From Clostridiales bacterium (GTDB lineage: Bacteria; Bacillota; Clostridia; Lachnospirales; Lachnospiraceae), in assembly GCA_018366495.1 (NCBI GenBank), contig JAGZHZ010000005.1, positions 1 to 64,000 on the forward strand: DNA of 64,000 nt, read 5' to 3'. The notes beneath the pieces were generated by a model. It made no database searches. It was not told where the DNA came from and was given only the letters and a program-made list of their open reading frames with translations. Below, piece after piece: positions 41,953 to 50,918 of the stretch (position 1 is its first letter; each line of letters begins with the position of its first letter). A program made the position numbers and the translations under genes.

Positions 41953-43563
41953 ATGAAGCTTATTTTTTTGGGAGCTACTCATGAAGTTACTGGAAGCTGT
42001 ACCTATCTGGAAGCGGACGGAAAGAAGATTTTAATTGATTGTGGAATGGAACAGGGACCTGACACCTATGAAAATGAAGAATTGCCTGTACCGGCAAGTG
42101 ACATTGATATGGTGCTTTTGACTCATGCCCACATTGATCATTCTGGTAAACTGCCGCTTTTATATCAAAGAGGATTCAGAGGGCAGATTTTTGCAACGCG
42201 CGCTACTACAGATCTGTGTGACATTATGCTGCGTGACAGCGCTCATATCCAGATGTTTGAGGCAGAGTGGAAAAACAGAAAAGGAAAACGAGCTGGAAGA
42301 GAAGAGGTTATTCCTCTTTACAACATGGATGATGCACTGGGAGCCATTGAATGTTTTGTCTCATGTGAATATCATGAGATTCTTCAGATCAGTGATCAGA
42401 TTAAGATTCGGTTTGTAGACGCAGGTCATCTGCTTGGATCATCCTCGATTGAAGTGTGGATCACGGAAGACGGACAGGAGACAAAGATTGTCTTCTCAGG
42501 AGATATTGGAAATACACATCAGCCAATCATCAAAGATCCGGAATATCTGAAAGATGCGGATTATGTAGTGATGGAATCCACATATGGAGACAGAAGTCAT
42601 GGAATCAAACCAGATTATATCAAAGAGCTGACACAGATCATTCAGAGAACATTTGATAGGGGCGGAAATGTGGTAATTCCGTCATTTGCAGTTGGCAGGA
42701 CGCAGGAGATGCTGTACTTTTTAAGACAGATCAAAGAGGAGAAACGAATTGTAGGTCATGACGGTTTTGAAGTATATGTGGACAGCCCTCTTGCAGTCGA
42801 GGCAACCAGCATTTTTATGAGGCATATGTTCAGCGACTTTGATGAAGATGCGGCAGCCTTGATTCAGAAAGGCATTAACCCGATCAGTTTTCCGGGATTA
42901 AAGATATCTGTCACAAGTGAAGATTCCAAAAACATCAATTTTGATGAAAAGCCAAAAGTAATTATCTCAGCCAGCGGTATGTGTGAGGCAGGACGAATCA
43001 AACATCATTTAAAACATAATTTATGGCGTCCGGAATGTACGGTTCTGTTCGTTGGATATCAGGCAGTTGGAACACTTGGACGTGCCATTGTGGAGGGAGC
43101 AAAGGAAGTAAAACTGTTTGGTGAAGAAATTGAGATTCATGCAGAGATCGCTGTGCTGACAGGAATAAGCGGTCATGCCGACAATGAGGGATTGATCCGT
43201 TGGATTTCAGCATTTGAAAAGAAACCGAAATGCGTTTTTGTGATCCATGGAGAAGACTTAGTCACAGAAAGTTTTGCAGAGCGTCTCAGAAGAGAAAAGG
43301 GGCTGAACGCCTATGCGCCATTCAGCGGTACTATTTTTGATCTGGTATCGGGAGAATTTATCAGAGAGGCAGAGCCAGTCAAGATTGACAAGACAAAGAA
43401 TATGCCGGCATCGACAGCGAAAGCAAATTCTGTATTTGCGAGACTTGTCGCCGCAGGACAGCGTCTGCTGACTGTAATCCGACACAATGAGCATGGAGCA
43501 AACAAAGACCTTGCCAAATTCACAAGCCAGATTGAATCCCTGTGTGATAAATGGGATCGTTAA
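41953..43563 (+). CDS. MBL-fold beta-CASP RNA-processing nuclease
   Basis: 536 residues. The metallo-beta-lactamase motifs are LTHAHIDHSG (motif 2), GHLLGSSSIE (motif 3), FSGDIGN (motif 4) and the C-terminal SGHADNEGL. The beta-CASP insert is present (VVIPSFAVGRTQEML). This is the family of CPSF-73-like nucleases and bacterial homologues, distinct from RNase J, and acts on RNA in the cytosol. ATG 41953 with GGGGA at 41941-41945 is preferred to ATG 41938. The C-terminus after the nuclease core is about 60 residues, Ala- and Lys-rich. The target RNA is unknown. Confidence 0.92.
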   Translation: MKLIFLGATHEVTGSCTYLEADGKKILIDCGMEQGPDTYENEELPVPASDIDMVLLTHAHIDHSGKLPLLYQRGFRGQIFATRATTDLCDIMLRDSAHIQMFEAEWKNRKGKRAGREEVIPLYNMDDALGAIECFVSCEYHEILQISDQIKIRFVDAGHLLGSSSIEVWITEDGQETKIVFSGDIGNTHQPIIKDPEYLKDADYVVMESTYGDRSHGIKPDYIKELTQIIQRTFDRGGNVVIPSFAVGRTQEMLYFLRQIKEEKRIVGHDGFEVYVDSPLAVEATSIFMRHMFSDFDEDAAALIQKGINPISFPGLKISVTSEDSKNINFDEKPKVIISASGMCEAGRIKHHLKHNLWRPECTVLFVGYQAVGTLGRAIVEGAKEVKLFGEEIEIHAEIAVLTGISGHADNEGLIRWISAFEKKPKCVFVIHGEDLVTESFAERLRREKGLNAYAPFSGTIFDLVSGEFIREAEPVKIDKTKNMPASTAKANSVFARLVAAGQRLLTVIRHNEHGANKDLAKFTSQIESLCDKWDR

Positions 43564-43593
43564 AAAAGAAAAATAAAAAAAGAAAAAGCAGAC

Positions 43594-43624
43594 TTGACAT
43601 TGACGCAACGTCAACTTGTATACT
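43594..43624 (+). promoter_or_regulatory. MerR-type promoter with 19-bp spacer and dyad
   Basis: TTGACA (43594-43599) and TATACT (43619-43624) are 19 bp apart, the over-long spacing typical of MerR-activated promoters. Between them lies a 6-3-6 dyad (43600-43614, TTGACG..CGTCAA). It precedes the MerR gene by about 155 bp, so autoactivation is very likely. Confidence 0.85.
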
Positions 43625-43780
43625 TCATGGTGCAGGCGAAAGGCGATTCTTCCCATGACGAAAGCCACAAGTGTTTTTTATCTATAAAACAAAAGCCAGA
43701 AAAAATATTCTCTTTCGGCTCTGGGTGTTTCACTTATCAAAAATGCCTGTAAAAAATAAATTTCGTGAGGAAAAGGTGAC

Positions 43781-44557
43781 ATGGAATATACAATCAAGGA
43801 ATTGGCTGATCTGGCAGGGGTCAGCACAAGGACACTGCGCTGGTATGACCAGAAAGGATTGCTGAAACCATATCGTGTCAATGAGGCGAATTATCGTTTT
43901 TATGGAGACGATGAGGTGAAAAAATTACAGCAAATTTTATTCTATCGAGAGCTGGGATTTTCTCTGTGCGATATTGAAAAGATTTTAAAAGATCCGAACT
44001 TTGACGATCAGAAGGCGTTGCAGAGCCATCTGATGGAACTGACAAAACGGCGTGAACGAATCGATGCGCTGATCCTCACAGTGAAAAAGACTTTGGAAGA
44101 ACGGCAAGGAGGAAGAAAAATGTCAGACAGAGAGAAGTTTGAAGCTTTCAAAAAGGAAATGATCCAGCAAAATGAAAAGAAATATGGCGAAGAAATCCGA
44201 AAAAAGTATGGAGACAAAACTGTAGATGAGGCAAATGCTGCGGCGATGAAAATGTCAATGGAGCAGTATGAGCAGTGGGAAAATATGGGCAGGAAGATTC
44301 TGGGAATGCTGAGGGATGCTGTTTTATTTGGGAAAAAACCGGATAGCGAGGAAGGAAAAAACATTGTGGAACTCCACAGAAAATGGTGTTTTCGGAATGA
44401 GAAATATGATCCGAAAAAATATATCGGTATCGTATCGCTTTATACGATGGATGAGCGCTTTACGCAGTATTATGACAGTGAAGTGCCGGGATGCGCACAG
44501 TTTCTGACGGATGCGGCAATCCTGTATAAGGATGGAGCATATGAGAAAAAACGATGA
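43781..44557 (+). CDS. MerR family regulator with TipAS-like domain
   Basis: 258 residues. The N-terminal winged helix is YTIKELADLAGVSTRTLRWYDQKGLLKP, followed by a dimerisation helix (about 75-110). The C-terminal domain (about 125-255), with a Trp-rich MSMEQYEQWENMG and HRKWCF region, resembles the TipAS antibiotic-recognition domain. Such proteins are multidrug-responsive transcription activators. The dyad in a 19-bp spacer upstream supports autoregulation. Between promoter and gene there is a 155-bp leader with a degenerate sequence also seen at 49.4 kb. Confidence 0.93.
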   Translation: MEYTIKELADLAGVSTRTLRWYDQKGLLKPYRVNEANYRFYGDDEVKKLQQILFYRELGFSLCDIEKILKDPNFDDQKALQSHLMELTKRRERIDALILTVKKTLEERQGGRKMSDREKFEAFKKEMIQQNEKKYGEEIRKKYGDKTVDEANAAAMKMSMEQYEQWENMGRKILGMLRDAVLFGKKPDSEEGKNIVELHRKWCFRNEKYDPKKYIGIVSLYTMDERFTQYYDSEVPGCAQFLTDAAILYKDGAYEKKR

Positions 44558-44613
44558 AAATAAAAAAATCAGCGTTTAAAAAAATTAGTATAAAAAAATT
44601 AGTATAAAAAAAG

Positions 44614-44657
44614 AGGATGACGGGGAACAGAATAAAATCTGTCTTCCCTGTCATCCT
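44614..44657. terminator. Bidirectional terminator
   Basis: A long stem (44614-44630 with 44639-44657, one G.U pair and a 2-nt bulge) lies between convergent genes and is flanked by A and T tracts on both sides. It ends both the MerR and TSCPD transcripts. A duplicated aaaaaattagtat lies just before it (about 44580-44606). Confidence 0.85.
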
Positions 44658-44665
44658 TTTCTTTT

Positions 44666-44911
44666 TTATTTTGAAGTTGCCTGTTTCAGCGCGCGCGCTA
44701 ACTGTGCCGGACAGGAAGTATCTTTGCTTCCGCATTTTACATCGCTTAAGAGATCGATCGCTTTCTGAACGCTCATACCCTGAAGCAGAAGAGATAATCC
44801 GAGAGTATTTCCAGGACATCCTCCGATAAATTGTACTTTCTCGATGGTATCTCCGTTTAATTCAAACTGGATTTCTCTGGCGCAGACGCCGGATGGTTTA
44901 TAACTGAACAT
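44666..44911 (-). CDS. TSCPD domain protein (TIGR03905 type)
   Basis: 81 residues. It contains the GGCPGNTLGL and CPAQLARAL segments, with Cys residues at about 10, 32, 60 and 67 that resemble the C-terminal zinc-binding part of vitamin B12-dependent ribonucleotide reductase. Stand-alone versions are common in Clostridia, with no assigned function. It has a promoter of its own on the minus strand and a GAAAGGAG-type ribosome site. Confidence 0.88.
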   Translation of the reverse strand: MFSYKPSGVCAREIQFELNGDTIEKVQFIGGCPGNTLGLSLLLQGMSVQKAIDLLSDVKCGSKDTSCPAQLARALKQATSK

Positions 44912-44968
44912 TTTAAAATCTCCTTTCGTAAATGAAAATAGCTGAATTTTTATTTATCCTGCACACCG

Positions 44969-44997
44969 ATTATATATAGTTTCTGCATTTCTTGCAA
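44969..44997 (-). promoter_or_regulatory. Promoter of the TSCPD gene
   Basis: On the minus strand, TTGCAA (44997-44992), 17 bp, TATAAT (44974-44969). Confidence 0.75.
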
Positions 44998-45081
44998 GTG
45001 GAAAAGAAAACAGGTTTCCAAGAGAAACAGATCTTTCAGATGACTTGCACAGGAAAAAAGCAAAGAGACAAAATAAAATTG

Positions 45082-45112
45082 TTGTGTACAGAAAAGAAAA
45101 ACCTGTTATAAT
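45082..45112 (+). promoter_or_regulatory. Promoter of mtnN
   Basis: TTGTGT (45082-45087), 19 bp, TATAAT (45107-45112) with TG at 45104-45105 giving an extended -10. Confidence 0.6.
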
Positions 45113-45154
45113 CTCAAAGGAACATGGAAGAAACAGAAGATACAGGAGGATTCT

Positions 45155-45871
45155 ATGAGAAAAACAGGAATTATCGGAGCAATGGAAATAGAGGTAGAAG
45201 GTCTGAAAAAAGAAATGCAGGTCTGCCGTACAGAGGAAAAAGCCGGGATGAAATTCTTTGAAGGAACACTGTGCGGTCAGAATGTTGTGGTGGTGCGCAG
45301 CGGAGTGGGAAAGGTCAATGCGGCAGTCTGCACTCAGATTCTGATTGATGATTTTGGGGTGAATCTGATTATCAATACAGGAGTTGCAGGGTCTTTAAAA
45401 AATGAGATCAATATCGAGGATATTGTGATTGCAACGGATGTGCTGCATCATGATGTGGACGCCACTCTTTTTGGATACAAAAAAGGCGAAGTGCCTCAGA
45501 TGGGAGTGCACTCTTTCCCGGCAGATGAAAAGATTTCAGAGCTTGCGAAAGAAGTCAGCGAGCAGGTCAACCCGGAAATCAAGGTTTTCCGCGGCAGAAT
45601 TGTAAGCGGCGATCAATTTATTTTCGACAAAACAATCAAAGCACAGATTAAGAATACTTTTGAAGGATTTTGTACAGAGATGGAAGGCGCTTCCATCGGT
45701 CACACCGCATGGCTGAACAGAGTTCCTTTCGTGATCATCCGTGCGATTTCCGACAAAGCAGATGACAGCGCAAAGATGGATTATCCTGTATTTGAAGCAA
45801 AAGCAGCAGCGGACAGTCTGCGCCTTGTACAAGGACTTATGAAGCGTTTTTCTGAAGATCAGAAGAAATAA
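45155..45871 (+). CDS. mtnN: 5'-methylthioadenosine/S-adenosylhomocysteine nucleosidase
   Basis: 238 residues. It hydrolyses MTA and SAH to adenine and the thio-ribose, clearing inhibitors of SAM-dependent reactions and supplying the autoinducer-2 route. Family motifs are IGAMEIEVEGL, the SGVGKVNA loop, NTGVAGSL, the substrate-binding GDQFI, and FCTEMEGASIGH, where the catalytic Asp region later reads AISDKAD. The ribosome site is AGGAGG just before ATG 45155. Monocistronic, with a terminator. Confidence 0.96.
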   Translation: MRKTGIIGAMEIEVEGLKKEMQVCRTEEKAGMKFFEGTLCGQNVVVVRSGVGKVNAAVCTQILIDDFGVNLIINTGVAGSLKNEINIEDIVIATDVLHHDVDATLFGYKKGEVPQMGVHSFPADEKISELAKEVSEQVNPEIKVFRGRIVSGDQFIFDKTIKAQIKNTFEGFCTEMEGASIGHTAWLNRVPFVIIRAISDKADDSAKMDYPVFEAKAAADSLRLVQGLMKRFSEDQKK

Positions 45872-45902
45872 AAGCTGATTCAACGTGAATATAAAATTCC
45901 CT

Positions 45903-45937
45903 AAAAGCCCGAAAATCAGACATTTTTGGGCTTTTTT
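45903..45937 (+). terminator. Terminator after mtnN
   Basis: A 14-bp stem with one G.U pair (45903-45916 with 45922-45935), 5-nt loop and T run. Confidence 0.92.
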
Positions 45938-46051
45938 GGTCGAACGATTTTCCTTTGCAAAGTGAAAATCATGGGCTATAATGGCGGTACAAAATTTCAG
46001 AAGACGGACCGGTCCGCTGAAATCAGTCAGAAAATAAAAGGGGGATTTTTA

Positions 46052-46792
46052 ATGATGTTACAGACAATGGCAGAACAAAAGGTGTTGTTTTATACGATGG
46101 CAGCCGTATGTGTGATAGGGATAATCAGCCAGCTGATACTGAATCGTATTTATGCGAAACTTCTGGCAGACACGAAAAATACAAGCGCGCCTCATGGAAG
46201 ATTTATGAAACAGCTCAGGCAGAGATTTGCAAACTGTCAAAGAGTAAATGATGAGGTTTCCAACGTATCTGCATTTATCAAAAGGCAGCTGCTGGAGTAT
46301 CGCTATTGGAACATGAATCTGCATCAGTGGCAGAGAGTCAGCGCCTATGCATTTGTGCTGTGTGCAGCGCTGGCGGGAACAGGATACGTTCTCGTTCCGG
46401 AGATGGGAGCAGTCAGAAGTTTATATATCAGAGGGGGACTCATTTCCTGCGCCGCAATTCTTGTGATCGGGAGCGTGATGGATTTTCGGTATAAAAACAG
46501 AAATCTTCAGACAAGACTGGAAGACTTCCTTGAAAACACGGGAGTTGGAAGAGAATTTGAAGAAATATCCATTTTAGACGAGAAAGAAACGAGACATAAA
46601 AAAGGTTCTGGAAGAGTAAAAGAATCAGGCAAAGAGAAACAGATGCTGAAGGAAAATATAAAAAATGGATTAAAAGAAGCAGCGGCAGAGTCTGAAAAGA
46701 TGAGCGACGAAAATGCAGAGATTTTAAAACAGATGGATCCTCAGGAACAGGAGCGCATCATAAGAGAAGTACTGAAAGAATTTTTGGCTTGA
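46052..46792 (+). CDS. Unrecognised membrane protein
   Basis: 246 residues. I do not recognise it. A membrane segment at about 10-28 is followed by a cytoplasmic loop, then two more hydrophobic segments (about 93-112 and 124-143), and a long charged C-terminal cytoplasmic tail (about 150-246; Glu/Lys-rich, likely helical). The ATG at 46052 follows AAGGGGGA (46038-46045); a longer in-frame start at 45926 overlaps the mtnN terminator and is rejected. It sits just before pgi, whose promoter overlaps its 3' end. Confidence 0.75.
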   Translation: MMLQTMAEQKVLFYTMAAVCVIGIISQLILNRIYAKLLADTKNTSAPHGRFMKQLRQRFANCQRVNDEVSNVSAFIKRQLLEYRYWNMNLHQWQRVSAYAFVLCAALAGTGYVLVPEMGAVRSLYIRGGLISCAAILVIGSVMDFRYKNRNLQTRLEDFLENTGVGREFEEISILDEKETRHKKGSGRVKESGKEKQMLKENIKNGLKEAAAESEKMSDENAEILKQMDPQEQERIIREVLKEFLA

Positions 46793-46817
46793 TAAAGTAT
46801 GCGACATTTGATAAAAT
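46789..46817 (+). promoter_or_regulatory. Promoter of pgi
   Basis: TTGATA (46789-46794), 17 bp, TAAAAT (46812-46817), about 100 bp before pgi. Confidence 0.5.
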
Positions 46818-46925
46818 GATAGGTGATAATATGGGAAGTCTAAGCAAGAGACCTGCCATAAAAACTTGTAAAATGGATATAAGATCCGTATACAAATTAC
46901 ACCTATAAGGAGCGCGAAAGAGATT

Positions 46926-48272
46926 ATGAGCAGAGTAAGATTTGATTATTCAAAAGCTTCAGGATTTGTAAGCGAAGGTGAAATCAAAAATATGCAGAAG
47001 CTGGCAGAGGCAGCAAAAGAAACTCTGGTATCCAAAAGTGGTGCCGGAAACGATTTCTTAGGATGGATTGACCTGCCGGTTGATTATGACAAAGAAGAAT
47101 TTGCACGCATTAAAAAAGCTGCAAAGAAGATTCAGGAAGACAGTGAAGTGCTGGTGGTAATCGGCATTGGCGGATCTTATCTGGGTGCAAGAGCAGCGAT
47201 TGAATTTTTACGTCACAGCTTCTACAATATGGTTTCAAAAGAAGTCCGCAAGACACCGGAAATTTATTATGCCGGAAACAGCATCAGCGGCACATATCTG
47301 AAACACCTGATTGATGTAATCGGAGATCGTGACTTTTCTGTAAATATTATTTCAAAATCCGGTACAACAACAGAGCCGGCAATCGCATTCCGTGTATTTA
47401 AGGAAATGCTGGAGAAAAAATATGGAAAAGAAGAAGCAGCGAAGAGAATCTATGCTACAACAGATAAAGAAAGAGGAGCTCTCAAAAACCTTGCAACAGA
47501 GGAAGGATATGAAAGCTTCGTTGTTCCGGATGATGTAGGAGGACGTTTCTCCGTGCTGACAGCAGTAGGATTACTGCCAATCGCAGTCAGCGGCGCTGAT
47601 ATTGACAAATTGATGGAGGGTGCAGCAGCTGGAAGAAAGCTTGCTCTGGAAGCTCCATATGAAGAAAATGACGCAGTAAAATATGCAGTAGTCCGCAATA
47701 TTCTTCACCAGAAAGGAAAATCTGTAGAAATCCTGGCAAACTATGAGCCAAGTCTGCACTATGTATCCGAATGGTGGAAACAGTTATACGGCGAGAGCGA
47801 AGGAAAAGACCAGAAAGGTATCTTCCCGGCATCTGTTGATCTGACAACAGACCTTCATTCCATGGGACAGTTCATCCAGGACGGAAGCCGTATCATGTAT
47901 GAGACTGTTCTGAATGTGGAAGAATCCCAGTGCGAAATCGTGATCGGAGAAGAGCCGGTTGATCTGGATGGATTAAATTATCTTGCCGGAAAAAATATGG
48001 ATTTCGTAAATAAGAGCGCAATGAATGGAACAATCTTAGCTCACACAGATGGAAACGTTCCAAACCTGATGGTTCAGATTCCAAGACAGGACGAATATTC
48101 TCTGGGAGAATTATTCTATTTCTTCGAGTTCGCATGTGGTGTCAGCGGATATCTGCTGGGCGTGAACCCATTCAACCAGCCAGGCGTAGAGAGCTACAAG
48201 AAAAATATGTTTGCTCTTCTTGGAAAACCAGGCTATGAAAAAGAAAGAGAAGAATTATTAAAGAGACTGTAA
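46926..48272 (+). CDS. pgi: Glucose-6-phosphate isomerase
   Basis: Interconverts glucose-6-P and fructose-6-P in glycolysis. 448 residues, the short bacterial form. Family signatures are VVIGIGGSYLGARAA, the sugar-phosphate loop SKSGTTTEPA, GGRFSVLTAVGLLP (PGI signature 1) and GYLLGVNPFNQPGVESYK (signature 2). AAGGAG at 46907-46912 is a little far from ATG 46926 (13 nt). Codon use is slightly more biased than neighbours, as expected for a highly expressed gene. Confidence 0.97.
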   Translation: MSRVRFDYSKASGFVSEGEIKNMQKLAEAAKETLVSKSGAGNDFLGWIDLPVDYDKEEFARIKKAAKKIQEDSEVLVVIGIGGSYLGARAAIEFLRHSFYNMVSKEVRKTPEIYYAGNSISGTYLKHLIDVIGDRDFSVNIISKSGTTTEPAIAFRVFKEMLEKKYGKEEAAKRIYATTDKERGALKNLATEEGYESFVVPDDVGGRFSVLTAVGLLPIAVSGADIDKLMEGAAAGRKLALEAPYEENDAVKYAVVRNILHQKGKSVEILANYEPSLHYVSEWWKQLYGESEGKDQKGIFPASVDLTTDLHSMGQFIQDGSRIMYETVLNVEESQCEIVIGEEPVDLDGLNYLAGKNMDFVNKSAMNGTILAHTDGNVPNLMVQIPRQDEYSLGELFYFFEFACGVSGYLLGVNPFNQPGVESYKKNMFALLGKPGYEKEREELLKRL

Positions 48273-48298
48273 TTTTTCAGGATCTGTCAAAAAAAAGA

Positions 48299-48343
48299 AA
48301 AGCTTGCAGCGACAGTGATGATCTGCCGCCGCAGGCTTTTTTT
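48299..48343 (+). terminator. Terminator after pgi
   Basis: Outer 9-bp stem (48299-48307 with 48331-48339) plus two inner 3-bp helices with mismatches, then T7. Confidence 0.88.
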
Positions 48344-48423
48344 ACAAATAAACTGCGAGAAAGGCCACATGCTTTAGTTGTGAGAGTATGTCAAAATAAT
48401 TTTTCGATAAGGAGGAAAGCGAA

Positions 48424-49377
48424 ATGAATATTGTGATTTTAGAGGCGAATACATTGGGGGCGGATGTAGATCTGTCCGTCTTTGAAAAACTGGGAAATGT
48501 GACGCAGTACGGTCAGTCAGACGAGGAGAACACAGCGGACCGTGTAAAGGATGCCAACATTATAGTGGTAAATAAAGTGCCGATGAATGAGCAGACGCTG
48601 AAAAAAGCGGATCATCTGAAGATGATTGCAGTGACGGCAACGGGAACAAATATTATAGATAAAGCATATACGGATAAAAGAGGAATCGCCGTATCAAACG
48701 TGGGCGGATATTCCACGATGTCTGTGGCACAGCACACGTTTGCCCTGGCGCTGTACCTGGTTCATAAGATGAATTATTTTGACTCTTATGTAAAAAGCGG
48801 TCAATATATCAAAAGCGATATTTTTACAAATCTGGACATGACATATCAGGAACTGGACGGCAAGACATGGGGGATTATCGGGCTTGGAAATATTGGGAAA
48901 AAAGTAGCCCAGATTGCCAGAGTGTTTGGATGCAGAGTAATCTACTATTCTACTTCAGGGAAAAATCAGAATGATCAGTATGAAAGAGTAGATTTTGACA
49001 CGATCTGTCGGGAATCCGATCTGCTGTCGATTCATGCGCCGCTGAATAATGCGACTGAAAATCTGATGAACAAAGATGCATTTCAGAAGATGAAAAAAAG
49101 CGCTGTGCTGATCAATGTAGGGCGTGGACCCATCGTAAATGAGGAAGATCTGGTGGAGGCGCTGGAGAATGGAGAGATTGCAGCAGCAGGGCTTGATGTT
49201 ATCTCAGCAGAACCGATGAGAGAAGAAAATCCACTGATGAAAATCAAAGACAGTGGAAAACTGGTTGTCACGCCTCACATTGCATGGGCAAGCACAGAGG
49301 CGAGACAGCGGCTGGTGAGGGAGGTCTATCTGAATATAGAAGCTTTCTTGAGAGGAGAAAAGAGAAATATCGTCTGA
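48424..49377 (+). CDS. D-isomer 2-hydroxyacid dehydrogenase
   Basis: 317 residues. The NAD-binding signature is GIIGLGNIGKKVAQIA. The signature-3 stretch INVGRGPIVNEEDLVEAL and the catalytic His in VTPHIAWAS, with Arg and Glu partners, are intact. The family includes glycerate, hydroxypyruvate and 2-ketoacid reductases; the sequence does not fix the substrate. AAGGAGG lies 7 nt before the ATG. Monocistronic with a strong terminator. Confidence 0.93.
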   Translation: MNIVILEANTLGADVDLSVFEKLGNVTQYGQSDEENTADRVKDANIIVVNKVPMNEQTLKKADHLKMIAVTATGTNIIDKAYTDKRGIAVSNVGGYSTMSVAQHTFALALYLVHKMNYFDSYVKSGQYIKSDIFTNLDMTYQELDGKTWGIIGLGNIGKKVAQIARVFGCRVIYYSTSGKNQNDQYERVDFDTICRESDLLSIHAPLNNATENLMNKDAFQKMKKSAVLINVGRGPIVNEEDLVEALENGEIAAAGLDVISAEPMREENPLMKIKDSGKLVVTPHIAWASTEARQRLVREVYLNIEAFLRGEKRNIV

Positions 49378-49446
49378 GATAGATGGAATTTCTCACAACG
49401 AAGGTCACGAGTATCCCAGCTTTATTAAAACAAAAAAATTTAAGCG

Positions 49447-49490
49447 AAGAAGCTGCTGCAAAATGATTTTCACTTTGCAGCAGCTTCTTT
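49447..49490 (+). terminator. Terminator after the 2-hydroxyacid dehydrogenase
   Basis: A perfect 16-bp stem (49447-49462 with 49474-49489), 11-nt loop, then TTTATTCTT. Its 3' arm touches the end of the convergent gene on the minus strand. Confidence 0.92.
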
Positions 49491-49752
49491 ATTCTTCAAG
49501 TACCTGAATTTCCAGATAGTCAAATTCAATGGATTCTATAAAACTGTCCTGATAAAATTTTGCTTTTTTATATCGCTGGAACTGGCGAATGTTTGTGTCG
49601 AGCCAGATCGGATTCTGCAGATCAAAGTCGCAGCAGATTTTCTCAAGACAGTGAAAAATTTTATGTGTACGGGTATCGTCTGTATGGTCAGAGATGACGG
49701 TGTCACATAAGATGCGGTTATTCTGAATAATTTTTCCCCATAATTGAAACAT
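49489..49752 (-). CDS. Small conserved-looking hypothetical protein
   Basis: 87 residues, not recognised. Begins MFQLWGKIIQNNRIL and has an acidic C-terminus (ESIEFDYLEIQVLEE). No signal peptide or membrane segment. ATG 49752 is chosen because AAAGGAA lies 8 nt upstream; an in-frame start at 49770 overlaps that ribosome site. It reads with the next minus-strand gene at 49.8 kb only 57 bp away, so both may share a transcript. Confidence 0.7.
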   Translation of the reverse strand: MFQLWGKIIQNNRILCDTVISDHTDDTRTHKIFHCLEKICCDFDLQNPIWLDTNIRQFQRYKKAKFYQDSFIESIEFDYLEIQVLEE

Positions 49753-49809
49753 GATATAGATTCCTTTCAAAATTTTGTGGTTTGGATCATGACAGACAGA
49801 TTGTTCTGC

Positions 49810-50214
49810 CTATTTTTTATATTTAAAAGCAATTTCCATCAGACGGTCAAACCAGGTCTGATGAGAGAGATCTGGAACAGAAACGCCGTCCTCTTTGCTT
49901 GGAATTTCTAAGGTATGGAAATTGACACGGGTATCCCATGGAAGCAGATCACAGTTTTCTTCTGTCTGAGGCGAGCAGACCAGATCGGAAAAAGCCAGAG
50001 AGCTCTCGGAAGCCAGAAAATGAAGATCCATGACCGAGAAGATATCTTTAAGCTGAACTTTTTCAACACAGTGTGTAAAAGGGTCAAGAACAAGACAAAA
50101 TCGTGGACTTTCCTGAGCCTTTGCCTGACAGGCTGGAAGGGATGAAAAGGTGAAGGAGAGGCACGCAATAACGGAAACAAGGCGAAAACAACAGCGTTTT
50201 TTTGACAATCTCAT
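49810..50214 (-). CDS. Small secreted hypothetical protein
   Basis: About 134 residues (139 if it starts at 50229). An N-terminal signal-peptide-like stretch (RLSKKRCCFRLVSVIACLSFTFSSLPA, which ends near AKAQE) precedes a soluble part with several Cys (FCLVLDPFTHCVE and others) and a C-terminal basic tail. No family recognised. The ribosome site is weak for either start, so the 5' end is uncertain. Confidence 0.55.
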   Translation of the reverse strand: MRLSKKRCCFRLVSVIACLSFTFSSLPACQAKAQESPRFCLVLDPFTHCVEKVQLKDIFSVMDLHFLASESSLAFSDLVCSPQTEENCDLLPWDTRVNFHTLEIPSKEDGVSVPDLSHQTWFDRLMEIAFKYKK

Positions 50215-50296
50215 TTCAATCACATCCATTCATTTATTTTTTGCTATCATACAATATTTTATGATTATTGTAAATATGGAAAAGGGGATAAGAAGA

Positions 50297-50305
50297 TGAT
50301 ATAAT
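50297..50305 (+). promoter_or_regulatory. Extended -10 promoter of niaR
   Basis: TGATATAAT at 50297-50305, exact extended -10, no clear -35. It implies a leader of about 55 nt containing a hairpin (50336-50340 with 50350-50354) between AAGGAGG (50325-50331) and the GTG start. Confidence 0.6.
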
Positions 50306-50368
50306 AAGCACTAATACGCAGGAAAAGGAGGTTTTGCCGGGAAAACAGTCCGGCATCTATACAGAAAA

Positions 50369-50899
50369 GTGGAAAGAAGAAGACAGATCGTAAAAATTTT
50401 AGAAGAAAGCAAACAACCCGTCTCAGGGGCAGTTCTTGCAAAAAAGCTGTCAGTGAGCAGACAGGTGATTGTACAGGATATTGCCTTGCTCAGAGCAGAA
50501 AATAAAAATATTATATCGACAAATAAAGGTTATCTGATCTGTTCTGACTCAGATGAAAGCACAAAAGCACAGCGTGTGATCTGTTCTTACCACACGAAAG
50601 AACAGATCAGAGAAGAACTGTATACAATCGTTGATCTTGGCGGCAGAGTCAGAAAAGTTTTTGTAAAGCATGATATCTATGGTCAGATTTCAGCAGATTT
50701 GTTCATCTCTTCGAGAAAAGATGCAGATGAATTTATGCGCAGAGTCGAGAAGTCCGATATGAGACCTTTAAATTGCCTGACAGACGGGATTCATTACCAT
50801 TTGATCGAGGCAGACAGTGAAGAGCTTTTGGATGAGATTGAGAAAGAACTGAAAGAAAAGGGAATGACTGGCTGGGAAAAACAGAGAGGGATGGACTGA
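50369..50899 (+). CDS. niaR: Niacin-responsive transcription repressor NiaR
   Basis: 176 residues. The N-terminal HTH_11 domain (VLAKKLSVSRQVIVQDIALLRAEN) and the C-terminal 3H domain (KHDIYGQISADLFISSR, and HYHLIEA) identify NiaR (YrxA), which represses NAD-biosynthesis and niacin-uptake genes when nicotinate is present. The 3H histidines are visible. The GTG start at 50369 fits the family N-terminus, but the strong AAGGAGG lies 37 nt upstream with a hairpin between. It is followed 19 bp later by a PfoR-type membrane protein, so both form an operon and may share niacin control. Confidence 0.93.
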   Translation: MERRRQIVKILEESKQPVSGAVLAKKLSVSRQVIVQDIALLRAENKNIISTNKGYLICSDSDESTKAQRVICSYHTKEQIREELYTIVDLGGRVRKVFVKHDIYGQISADLFISSRKDADEFMRRVEKSDMRPLNCLTDGIHYHLIEADSEELLDEIEKELKEKGMTGWEKQRGMD

Positions 50900-50918
50900 A
50901 AGAAAGGGAAAAGGAAAG

